The notes under the pieces: model-generated
The model's database searches: none
Told to the model about the DNA's origin: nothing
Seen by the model: the letters and a program-made list of their open reading frames with translations, nothing else
Source: Rostratula benghalensis
Taxonomy: Eukaryota; Chordata; Aves; Charadriiformes; Rostratulidae
Length of the DNA stretch: 64,000 bases
Reading direction: 5' to 3'
NCBI GenBank assembly: GCA_013399305.1
Contig: VXAI01000137.1
Location: 1,972,267 to 2,036,266, forward strand
Position numbers and translations under genes: made by a program
Shown here: positions 28,301 to 40,300 of the stretch, one piece after another
Position numbering within the stretch: position 1 is the first letter of the stretch
Layout: every line of letters starts with the position of its first letter

Positions 28301-31300
28301 TTTTAATTATTATTATTATTATTTTCTCCTTTTGAAAGAATTCTTTGGCAAAGACCGTCCTCGCCAGCTGGCCCTCAACAGGTCGATCACAGCCTACCAG
28401 CTCCGCAGCCTGGCCCATGACACCGAGTACGTGATTTCCCTCTATGTGCTCTTTGGCTCCGTGGAGGGACCAGGGATCACAACCTCAGCCAGGACATGTG
28501 AGTACAGGCAAGGACGTTCAGGTAGCTACCACAGGGCACAGTCCTTGCGTGGCTGGTTCAGCCTGGTCTATCCCTACAACGTCGTTACACCGTGCCCCCT
28601 GCACACCGCTCCCATCAACTCATCTCGGGGGCACCGTGGTGGTGGTCCTTTGCCCTCCTGACCTGTTGTGAATCCCAAAGGCTCTGGGTTTTCTCCCTGG
28701 GAGTCTTCAGATGCGAACTGGAGCCAACGTACTCTGCAATTCATGTGCTATGGGCTTGGGCAGAGCTTCAGATATGAACTGTCCAATCTGTGCACGCTGA
28801 GCTTCCAAGCATCCCAAAATCCAGACCAGTGGCCAAAGTCTTCAACATTGTTAAAGAGTCCAGCTGGAAAAAGAGATGAGACCTCTGTAAATTGTGCTGT
28901 AGGGAGCCATGGGAAGATAAAGAGAGAGAAACATCCTAATGTGGTCCTTTCTGCCCAGTAACAAGGGCTGTCCCCTGCCTCAAAGGAAGGGGGACTCCAA
29001 AGGGCTGTGCTGGAACATTGGGTTTCCCAGACAAGAGGCAGCAGATAAATGAGGGAAAAACAATGGTCTAGTTGATGGCTAGAGCTTGTCCTCTTATGGC
29101 AAACTTCAAAGTTGCTGCATGTTGGAGGAGGGCAAAGGCAGAAATTCTGAGTGTGGTGATCAGAGGCAAGATTTGTACAGTGCCAGATGTATCCTCAGAG
29201 AGGTTTAAAAGGTGACTAGTGACCCTGGGATACTGTATGGAGATGATGGGCTGGCCTTGGCAAAGAGTGGGCATGGGCAGACACTGATGTTCAGCACCAG
29301 TGGGAGCTCTGGGTGGATGCTCCATCCTGCAGGCAGTGTGGGAGCAGTGAGACCTGAATTCCACAGCTCCCTGGATCCCTGTCCTGGACTTGCAGAGATG
29401 TTCCCACATGGACCTAGCACAGAATGAACTCCTTGGTGCTAAGGGAAGGTAGGATGTACCCATGGGGCCCAGACTTCAAGCAGTGCAAATCTGGTGTCTC
29501 ACAAGGCGAGGATGAGCAGATATTGAGGATGAGCAGAGATACAACTTTTAACTCTTTTACATAATTTTGGTCTTATTTTACTGACAATGAGGAGCCCTCT
29601 TGGAAAGCAGGCTAATGCTCTCTTCACCTTGCAGCTCCTCTTGGCTACGTCTCCAATTTCAAGGTGATGTCCTACACCAGCACAAGCCTATCTCTGGTGT
29701 GGAGCACCACAGCAGCTGCCACCAAGTTCAAAGTCACCTGGAGCCCTGTGGGAGCAGACAAAGGTGAGGAGAGAAAGGGTGTACAGACTTCTTCCTGGCA
29801 CAGACCTCCCAAACTTCTGCCTGAAGTAGGAAAGAGATCTATCTATTGAGAAACATGTTCCTCAGCCCCTGTCTGTTCATGATGGTTCCTTCCCTGTTTG
29901 TATTTGTGCACTTCTGTTTATGAAGGTAATCCCTGAAGCTTGGAAACAAAGTAGAGCAAAGAATGGATATTTCCTTTGGAGGGGAAGCCACCAGCCTTGC
30001 TGGTGAGCTAAAGGCTCTGAACAGCTCTTAATGGTTGGACTTGGTGTCTCAGAGGTTCGTGCCAACCATGACTATTCTGTGAGCTATCCCTTTCTTTTTA
30101 TTTTTTTTTTTTGTCCACAGAAAAACAGGTTGCCAAGACTCAGTACCTGGGCAGTAGGGTGTTGGCTTACCAGATTGACCATTTGCTGCCCAACACGCTG
30201 TATAAAGTCAGCATTCGGGCTGTCTTCAACAAGACTGAGGGGCCAGAGGTGACCCTGACTCACCACACAGGTATGTCCTGGTAGGAAAATCCTCTTTCTG
30301 TTGGGAAGCAAAGGCTGAATTAATGGTCCTGTGCATTTCACTTTGATGGTGGAGTATCATGAGTAGCCCTCACAGCTGGTAGCAATAATCCAGGGATGTT
30401 TGCATGGGTAGGAGTGAACACATCCTTCTGGCATGTTAAACTTGGCTTGGCTTAGGTAGGCAACTCTGGAGGCATTAATATGCTCCTAAAAGCATGTTAT
30501 GAAGTATTTGTCAGAGCCATCTCAGGAAGGCAGGAGCCTCTCTGCAGGCACCAGTCAGGAGCAACTCACTCTTGACATCTGCCATTCCTTGATTTGTGGC
30601 TATGCTTCTTCTCACCTTGGGCTCTGGGTCCTTTCAGAGCCTTTCTCACGTGGGCTCGTCTGAACCACAGTTCCCCACAGTGTCTGAAGATGCATCTGGA
30701 TTATAAACATTAGGAAGAAGTTCTTTACAATGAGGGTGGTGAGACACTGGAACAGGTTGCCCAGAGAGGTGGTGGAGGCCCCATCCCTGGAGACATTCTG
30801 GGTCTGGTTGGACAGGGGTCTGAGCAATCTGATTTAGTTAAAGATGTCCCTGCTTAATGCTGGGGTGTTGGACTAGATGACCTTTAAAAGTCCTTTCCAA
30901 CTCAAAACATTCTATGATCTGTCCCCTCTTGGTCACTGTGTTGTGTCACTGGAGTTTGATGCAGGCAGTAAATGATGGGGATGAGATCCCTCAGTTTAAT
31001 TACACAGTGCTTCTTTCCATGGATTTATTAGGAAATGCAGCCTGGCATCCCTAGATAATGTCTGAAAAATAGATATTGCATAAATACCTAAATCTTTCTT
31101 CAGTGCCATAGCTTAGAGCCATGAACTTGGCCTGTTACTTCAGACATCTCATCCTGGTGATTTTTCACAGCGCCTTTTGCAGACTCCAACCCCATCCAGA
31201 CCGTTCAAGATCTGAGGATTACAGACACTGGCATAAATAGTTTGAAGCTGTCTTGGAGGAGGCTTCCTGGGGTAACTCATTATAAGATATCCTGGGCACC

Positions 31301-34300
31301 ATTCACTGGTAAGAATCCTGCTCTCTTAGAGAGGTGCAGTAGGAGGACAGAGCTCTAGGAACCCCAGAAAATAGGAGCTTAGCTCAGCTCCTTCCTTTTC
31401 CTCACAGATGATCGGGGTAGATCTGGTGGGTAATATCTATGGGAGTGGGTTGAAGCCCTATAAATAAGCCAGGTTCTAGTCACTAACAAAGGAAGTCAGA
31501 GAAGTGGTTCCCTTCCAGCAGCATATGTGATGCCTTTGTGACCAGATCTCTCACCTGCCCATGCCTCAGTTTCCCCATATGCAAAGTTAGCACATCACAC
31601 TCCTCCCTGGTGAGATCCCATAACATATATGAGAGGAAACTACTGTAACAATAATTGTTAGTAGCCCTGAGGAGAAGCACTTGGGGGTGATGGTGGATGA
31701 GAAGCTCAACATGAGCCAGCAGTGTGCGCTGGCTGCCTGGAAATCCAACCCCATCCTGGGCTGCATCAAAAGAATTGTGACCAGCAGGTCATGGGAGGTG
31801 ATTCTACCCCTCTGCTCAGCTCTCGTGAGACCCCACCTGGAGCTCTGTGTCCAGCTCTGGAGTCCTCAGCACAGGAAGGACATGGAGCTGTTGAAATGGG
31901 CCCAGTGGAGGGTTATGATGATGATCAGAGGGATGGAGCATCTCTCCTATGAAGACAGACTGAGAGAGCTGGGGTTGTTCAGCCTGGAGAAGAGAAGGCT
32001 CTAGGGAGACCTTAGAGCAGCCTCCCAGTATCTGAAGGGAGCTACAGGAGGGACTCTTTGTCAGGGAGTGGAGCGATAGGACAAGGGGTAGTGGTTTTAA
32101 ATTGGAAGAGGGCAGATTTAGATGAGATACCAGGAAGAAATTCTTTCCCGTGAGGGTGGTGAGACCCTGGAACAGGTTGCCCAAAGAAGTTGTGGATGCT
32201 CCATCCCTGGAAGTGTTTAAGGCCAGGTTGGATGGGGCTTGGAGCCACCTGGTCTGGTGGGAGGTGTCCCTGCCCAGGGCAGGGGGGTTGGAACTGGATT
32301 GTCTTTAAGGTCCCTTCCAACTCTAACCATTCTATGATTACCCTGCCCTTTCTGTTTAACACTGGGGTTTTTTGAATGGCTCTTCTCAGGTGGCTTGGAA
32401 ACCTCCCAGGTGGTTGCAGCAGAGACAGTCTCCTTCACGATCCCCAAACTGAAGGAGAGCACCACCTACACCATCTGCATGTCTGCAATGATCGGGGGAC
32501 AGGAGGGAAGCCCTACGCTCCTCACAGCCAAAACTTGTGAGTACAGAACCGCTGGGTGAGGACAGGAGCACCTTCACATTAGTGCTGGGGAACACTTCTT
32601 CCTGGGGGCTCTGATGGGAGGTGAGGATGGAAAAAGAGGAATATTGCCTGTTAGACATCTTACTACTTCTCAGGTCCCACCAGCCAGCAAGGCAGAAGAC
32701 ACACTTTGGTCATTTCTTCTTATCTCTAAGAAATTTTGGGACTTTGCCCATCTTTCCCTGCCAGTAATCACATGAGATACCATCTTTGTGACCTATGATT
32801 TTGGAATTACCTCTGCAGTTACAATGTCATGCCCACTTCCAGTAGATAGAGGCAACCAGCACTCATGATGCATTGACTGATGCTGCAGAATAGGTAGATT
32901 TGGAGATGGGGTGGCAGAGAAGATGCAGGGTGTGGAGCCAGCACGAGCACCTGGCCCAAGTGAGTGGGCAAAAACTTCACTGCCCAACTCAACACCTCAG
33001 ATTTCACAGTCGGTTTAGAGAAAGACCCGTCAGTCAGGCTGAAGATCTGCCAACAGTTATTAGCTAAAACTCCCAACAGTCCCCACCAGCTGAAGATCTG
33101 ACCTGCTTCAGCTTTCTGGAAAACCCCTAAAGGGCTGCAGAGACTCCTTCCTCTCACCAGAAACACGGCAATTTAGGAAGCAGAAGGTCTCCAAAGCCGT
33201 TTGCAGGCTAAGGTGCGGTGTTTCCTGGCACACCCATCTTTGCACCCTGAGTTAGGTGTCATCTGAGAGATTCACCAGCAGCTGGAGCTGTGGACAAGCA
33301 TAACAGAGATGTGCTCTGTGCCCATCATTTCTATCTGGACTTTTTGCCTTTGACTTCAGGGTTTGAGCCTCCCAAATGATGCATCAGCTTCCTTTCAGCT
33401 CGGTTAACCTCTCGGTGGTAACTTCTACCCTCCCTCAGATCTGTTTCTTTCTTCTCTACCAGTGGATTTACCCAAAGTGACTGAGTTCACAGTGCAAGAA
33501 GCTGCAGAGACCAGCATTTTGCTGACGTGGATGGCTGTTCCTGGGGCATCCACATACCTATTAACGTGGCGCCTGTCCTCAGGTAATGGGGTTTTTTCGG
33601 TGGGGGAAGGAAGGATGGTTTATAATTTGGTCTCCTCTCCTGAGCTGCTCCATCACCCCAAAGGGATTTGAGGATGGAGCATGGGCTTGGCCCGTGGTCT
33701 GTTTGATTCAGTGCCTGGTTTTAGAACCAGCTGATGCTGCAGAAGATGCAAGAGGCAGATTTTAAAGGGGAAATTTCTTTCCACCACCGGCCTTAAGTGT
33801 TTACTCTTTCCTTCAAGTGTCACGACTTGTTTCTCCAAGTGTTGCCAGGTTTGACCTGGGGTAAATAATGCCATCACTGATGGCACTGACACTGTTCCTT
33901 CTTTTGAACCCATCTGCACCCTGCTTAACAGGAGAAAGGAGGGCTGACCCCACGGGCTTCCATACATGATGTCCCTTCATCTCAGCTTCTTCATTTGGGT
34001 GAAAAAGAGCAGGGGAAATGGCAGCTGACCCCCTGAGGAGGCTCATGAGATGACCTATTTGGCCACTGCAAAATTCTCAGAGGAAGAAACAGGAGATGTG
34101 AGAATTGCTTAGGAAAAAAACCTGCTGGTGGGCATTATCAGTGTCTCTTCCTGTAGAGACACCATCACCTGCCCATGAGGCATAGTTGCAGTGAAGCAAA
34201 GAAAGGTGGGGTTTTGGCACCCGTACATCCTTAATTCTTATCTGTTTAAAAGCTTTGCTATATAGTAAAGACCTTTTAAAGCTTTCTCATTCATTGCTTA

Positions 34301-37300
34301 CAATTTCCAGTGTGTATTTCTTTCTTTTTATTCCCCAATTGATTTGGCCTTATGGGGTTTGCCTTTTGAAAGCACTGTATATATTTTTTTTTTTTTTTTT
34401 TTCTTGGAGTGGGCCTAAAGCCCTTTGAATATAGCAAGTTCCCTGCCATTGTTGCTTCAGCCACTAACTTTTTTGCTAGGGATCAGTTAATCTTCACAAG
34501 TCAATAAAGAAAATGAATCTGACACAATTCCCCTGCGCTCCCTGCAGTGCTTTTTGAGTTACCAGCTCGTCAGCTTTAATTTTTTTTAATTCCAAGGACA
34601 TTTTGGTATTGGCAGCTTAAGACTTGCAGCATATGTCACTCAGGATGAAGTCTCCTGTGGTAGCATCATTTTTTTTTGCTCTACATATTATGGATAAGTG
34701 ATTAGGTAACTGAACATTGGGTTCTCTAGGGTGATTTAAGTGATCTAATGCAACTGTTCCCCTTCTGTGCCACGCTGTTAAAATATCGATCCGTAAGTAT
34801 TCAAAAATCATTGGTTTCAGAGTTGTCAGGGGCTCAGAAATGGGTAATACCATGTCTGACAGTCCCCCTGTGCCCTCACGCGATCGATCCTTCTGAAATA
34901 GGTTTATAACTATTGATTTACCATTCCAATCAGATGAATCTTGCCACTGCCTTTCCATAGTACCAATGAGATCAAATATATGCTCATAGGTGAGTAATTC
35001 CAATTTCTCTTGTTTAATTATCCAGGCTGCCAGCATTAGTATATAGAGGCAATTAAGATTGTCTTTTTTTTTTTTTTTTTTTTGTCTCTTGGTGCCTTCA
35101 TTAATTTTCTTCTCCAGAGTTTGATTTTTTTTTCTAAATGAGTACTTATTCATTACCCATTTCCCTTGCCCCCCTTTTAAGCTCATTTAATGTCCTCCTC
35201 CCTGCTGGCTGACTCCAGCCACCCAGGGTTGAGTCCCCTTCTACACAACTTGAGGTCATCCCAGCCGTAGACTTCTTCTGTCCAGTGTTACACAAAACCA
35301 AACCCATGTGTTGCAACAGGGCTCCCTCCAGAGCTCATGCAACAAGAAGGACCCTTGGAGAAGTTCAGCTGAACATTGTCCCCCTCTCTCTTTCTCTCTT
35401 GACTGTTTGTGAAGGACCACAGTCATGGTTTTCTTACCCACCTAATCAATACAAGGTCGTTTTATTTGAGCCTCACAGTCTTTCACAAAAACATCAAGTT
35501 CATTCTTTGTAGAAAATTGTCCCCAGCAAAGACCATCTTCCTTCTCCAAAGGTTTCAGACTTCTTCCTGCATGTGCATTCCTCCCTGGGAATGATCCAGG
35601 TACCTCCTGTCTCAGTCCACCATCCAAGTCTTCTTTCAGTCCCTGAGTACGAGGGTGGTAACCATGCACTATTTCTAATTGTGTGAAAGACCCATTATAT
35701 GGAAAAAAAAAAAAAGGGGGGGGTTAGTGCTACAAAAGGAAAAGTAGCTGAACTTGCCTGTTTTGGGGTCTGGGCAGGCAGGGTGGGTGGTGGGCTACCA
35801 TAGAGCTGTGTTTTAGCAGAGCTGTCAGCTTGTGGTTCCTAGAGCAAATCCCTTCAGAAAATGTAGCATGACACCTAAACCCCAAACCAATTATTATTAT
35901 TTTTGACTTGCCAACCCAAAGGGAGGGGACCAGAAGAGTTTGAGTCAAAACACAAGAGGGTTATTTATTGGTTTTTTTAGAGAATCAAAACCTCCCTTCC
36001 AAAATATTTTGGGGGTAATTGAGAACATCTAATGAAAATGGAACAGATTATTTTCACTGATTTAATTTAATTCTGTAGAAACTAAGCTTTTCTATTATTA
36101 TTTTTGAAGGGAAAATGCTATTTCAGAATGAAAAGTTTCAACTTCCACTTTGAACAGTGTCAAAACTCATTATTCAATATTCCCAAAATAAGACACACAT
36201 AAAATGTCAAAACGTTATTATGATATTTTTTTTCAGAGTTTTCCTATCCTTATTTTAGATCAAAGCTGTTTATTTTAGGCAACCATTTTTTTTTCTCAAT
36301 TTGATTCTACTTTTCAGGAAACTTTCTATTCATTAACATAAAAGAATTCTGGTTTTGATACACGGTGACCACTGCAAACCATAATTGACCACAGAGCTCA
36401 ACCTTGGCCCCCACCTGGGCCAAATGCCCTCTCTAAACACTTTCATAAATCCCCATTTTCTTTTCCTGTTTATGTACTCAGGATCCCCCTTGTCAGATGG
36501 AAGCAAGCTTATTTCATCTGGCTTGGGACCTGACCATTTTACTTTGCAAACTTATCTTACCAAGAGCCTCCACTCTGAAGCCCAAGGCTCATCTTGTCCC
36601 CAGCCTCCAAAGGTGGTGTCATTAGAAGATGGGATGCTGCAGAAATGAGAATTTTGAGTCTCTCTGTCTCCCAGTCAATGCATGTTTCTTCCTTTTCTAC
36701 AGCTTCCCATCTTTCCCAGGAACTGGTGTCAGCAGCTTCTAGATCATACCGAGTGACAGGACTGAGTGCCAAAGAAATGTATGTGTTTTCTATAAGACCA
36801 GTCTTTGGAGACACAGAGGGACCAGAGACAACACTCCTTGGGCAAACAGGTATGAAGGCTGGAGACCTGTGTGACCATTTTACCTTTGTAACTGCTATTG
36901 AGGCTAATTTGTTGGCTTCTCTACCCTTCTGCTTTACTAGATAGTGGCATCATAACTAAAAGAGGTTTGAAAAACATCTTTTCTCTTTTTCTCTTACAGT
37001 GGGATCTCACAGAGAGTCACCTACACTCATCACTCCAGTGACTTCTACAGAGTTGGGTACAATGAGATCCCCATCCGTATCTCGCATCAGTGTAGGGACC
37101 ACTCCTCTTCCACTGACCGCCACCACAATGCTACCATCAACCCCAGCAACCCTACTGTCCACCACTGTAGTGTCCACACTGCTGACAACTCTCCCTGGGC
37201 CAAGTGAGTGGATATCCAGGTGGGATTTGATGATGATGATGTAGCAGTAGGTTAAAAGCAGCAGGGGCCATGGTCTTCTCTGATCTCAGGAGCCCAAACT

Positions 37301-40300
37301 AGTCGTCATTCCCTGGGGAGTGACAGTGGCCAGTGACAGGGAAGGGGAAGACACAAACCCCATAAAAATGGAGTGAAGTTCTCAGCACTACCCCGTGGGG
37401 TGAAGGTGCTGCCTGCTCACTCACCAACGCTTGGCATTGCAAGAGGTACTTGTGCTTGGGTTTGTTCTGTTGCTCTGAACATAAAGAAACTCGTTTTAGG
37501 GCCTCCAAGCTTACAGAGATCCTCTCTTTCCCTCTGCAGTCTGTGGCAAGTTCAAAGCAGACATTGGGTTCCTGGTGGATGAATCCTCGAGTATTGGCCA
37601 GAGCAATTTCAATAAAGTGAAGGATTTCCTCTTCCGGATCATTTCCTATTTCCCTAAGATTGGGCCTGAAGGGACACAGGCAAGATGTTGTTATTCTATT
37701 TCCTAAAAGCCTTTTCCTTCCAAATGTTCACTTTTTGCCCTGTAATGGCAGCAGTCTGCTTGCTCACGTCTTGTGGCTCTGAAGGGCTAAGACACGTGTG
37801 TGTCCACCAAAGCCATGAACAAAAGTTTCTTTAATCTCATCCTACTCGTTTGAATATATTTCCATTCCTTGGCTATTTTTCCAAGAATGAGACATCAGGA
37901 ATAAAGCAAATCCCAGACCTACTGAAATGCTGTCCAGGTTATGGAGCCCAGGGGTGTGTCAAGTGCGAGTACCCCTCTAGGACCCTCTTTGTGCCCACAT
38001 CCAGAGTCATTTAGATGTGATGTTGGGGGATATGGTGTGGGGGAGAACTTTGTAGGGTAGGGCTGATGGTTGGATTTGATAATCCCAAGGGTCTTTTCCA
38101 ACCTGAATGATTCTGTGATGAAGTTACCTTGGGGTAACAAATAATTCTGGGGAAATAAAAACATTTAATAGAATCATAGAATGGTTTGAGTTGGAAAGGA
38201 CCTCAAATATCATCTAGTTCCAACCCCCCTGACATGGGCAGGGACACCTCCCACTAGACCCAATTGCTCAAAGCCCCATCCAACAAGGCCTTGAAAATTT
38301 ACAGGGATGGGGCTTCCACAACTTCCCTGGGTAACCAGGGAATTTCAATTTAGATGGCTACAATGTGAGCTGAGTATCTGGCCTCCTTTTGCACTCCATG
38401 GAGATCCAGGGTTGAATTCAGGAGGGATTGGTGCTACGTTGGTAGCTGCTGCAGCAGGAGATGCTCCCACCCAACCATGAGCTGCTTGCAGTGTGCAGGT
38501 CTCCCATTGGTCCTGGGCTGTATCCACCATCCCATGTAGAAATCTCTGATGCCCTAGGAAGTCTGAAATAGTAGAATCATAGAATGGTTTGAGTTGGAAG
38601 GGACCTTAAAGATCATCCAGTTCCAACCCCCTGCCATGGGCTGGGACACCTCTCACCAGACCAGGTTGCTCAAAGGCCCATCCAGCCTGGCCTTGCCCAC
38701 ACTTAAACATGTGGAATATGCAGATGGATTATGCCTGCTAGCCTGACAGCCATTTTTGTGCCAATTTTCAGTCTGCAAGAAACACAACCGCTTTCCACTC
38801 CTGTTGCTCTGCAACAGGTGGTATTGTCTAACTCAAGGCAGTTTATTGAGTGATGGCACGTTTGTTGTATGCCTGAGCCCTCCACGCTTTTTCACCTCCT
38901 TTCCCTTTGGCAGGTTGCTGTTGCACAATACAGCGAGGAGCCCAGGGCAGCCTTCCACTTCAACCAGCACCGGGACCGCAACAGTGCCCTGAAAGCCATC
39001 AAGGGACTGAGCTACGCTGGGGGCAACACAAAAACAGGTCTGGCTGGGTGAGCTGCACACATGGTCCAGACCTTCTGGACCAAGATGGCGGCTGGACACC
39101 AAAGATGGCTTTGGTCTGAGTGTTTTTGAAGCCATTTACCTGGTTTAAAAGTTATGGCCCAAAGTTCTTGGGCCATAATTTAGGGCCTAAAATTTGAGAA
39201 CAGAGCCTTGAATTTAGTTTTATTTCCAGGGATAGTCTTTCCAGCTTAGCCTGGTGTCCTTTGTCCATGTCCTAGTTTTACTACTGGGTTTCTCTTCATT
39301 GTTCTATAATTTTGCACACCCTTGAGGGAGCTTTTTATACCTGGCTTGGAGATAAGGCCCATAATCATTAGGTAAGGATAGTTGATGCTGAAGCATCCTT
39401 ACTGTTCACTGCACATCTTAATCAGCAAATTCCAACAGTTATTGCCTTGTTACCCCTAGCAACAAAACAATGTGCCCCATCCTATTTTCATGGTGTGTCA
39501 TTGAGTAAATGTCCTCTGTTGACCTCCCTTGCACAATGGATACATCAGCAAAGTGTCTCCAAAAATCACACACTTTCTTCTCATATAGTTAAATGCTCTG
39601 AGACAGATAGGACTTTCCTCCTACTCATTCCCAGCAGGACAGTAGGGTACACTTGGTTCCCTGAAGGTATATGAGCAGTAATATTCAGTTGAAAGTAATT
39701 AGTTTTAACTTTACCTTTCTTAAATGGCTCAATGATCATTTTCCAGTCAGCCAACATAAAGGGAAGCCTTGAGGCTCACATATTTGTTAACAGAAGGCTT
39801 ACATACCTCATCCTGGCTCAGTGGAACACAGAAAAATGGGGCTGATGAAAATACAATAATTTTGATGGGACTGGTTAGGGAAAGCAGGCACAAAACTGGT
39901 CAGACTGCAAATTCCTAGGTAGCCTTGCTCTAACACTTCTTTTCTGTGGAGGTTGTGTCAATAGAGGCATTTTACCTATCACAGGAGTTTTTCCATACTG
40001 TTTTGGGGCTTCTTAACCATTTCAGTTTTGAGGAGATTTCTTTGAGAAACTTCCCTGGTCTTTCTAAGAAATTTGTAAATAGGAATTCTGTGTTTTGTTT
40101 TGGGGTTTTTTTTTCCCTAAAAGGCAAGGAAAGTGCTTCAAATCTCCCAAATGTATTATTTTTAGCTTTCCAAAACTATCTGCTGAATTCAGTTTGAACC
40201 GTTTCAGCCCACCTGTCTCACTGTTGTCTTCGCCTCAAAAGGCGTTGTCCCGTGCTAGGGACTATGGTCCATTTATGGGGCCACACTGAATGCCCTTTTT

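Larger units (their letters stand above)
37680..38913 (+). other. COL7A1: Intron 21, 1.2 kb, GC-AG type
   Basis: It begins GCAAGA and ends TTTGGCAG. It contains three CR1 tail fragments: 38050-38122 (plus), 38166-38342 (minus) and 38573-38706 (minus). Confidence 0.75.

Noticed and set aside
31681..32004. A 107-codon frame resembling a protein-coding gene
   Set aside because: It is the CR1 reverse-transcriptase C-terminus, not a host gene.
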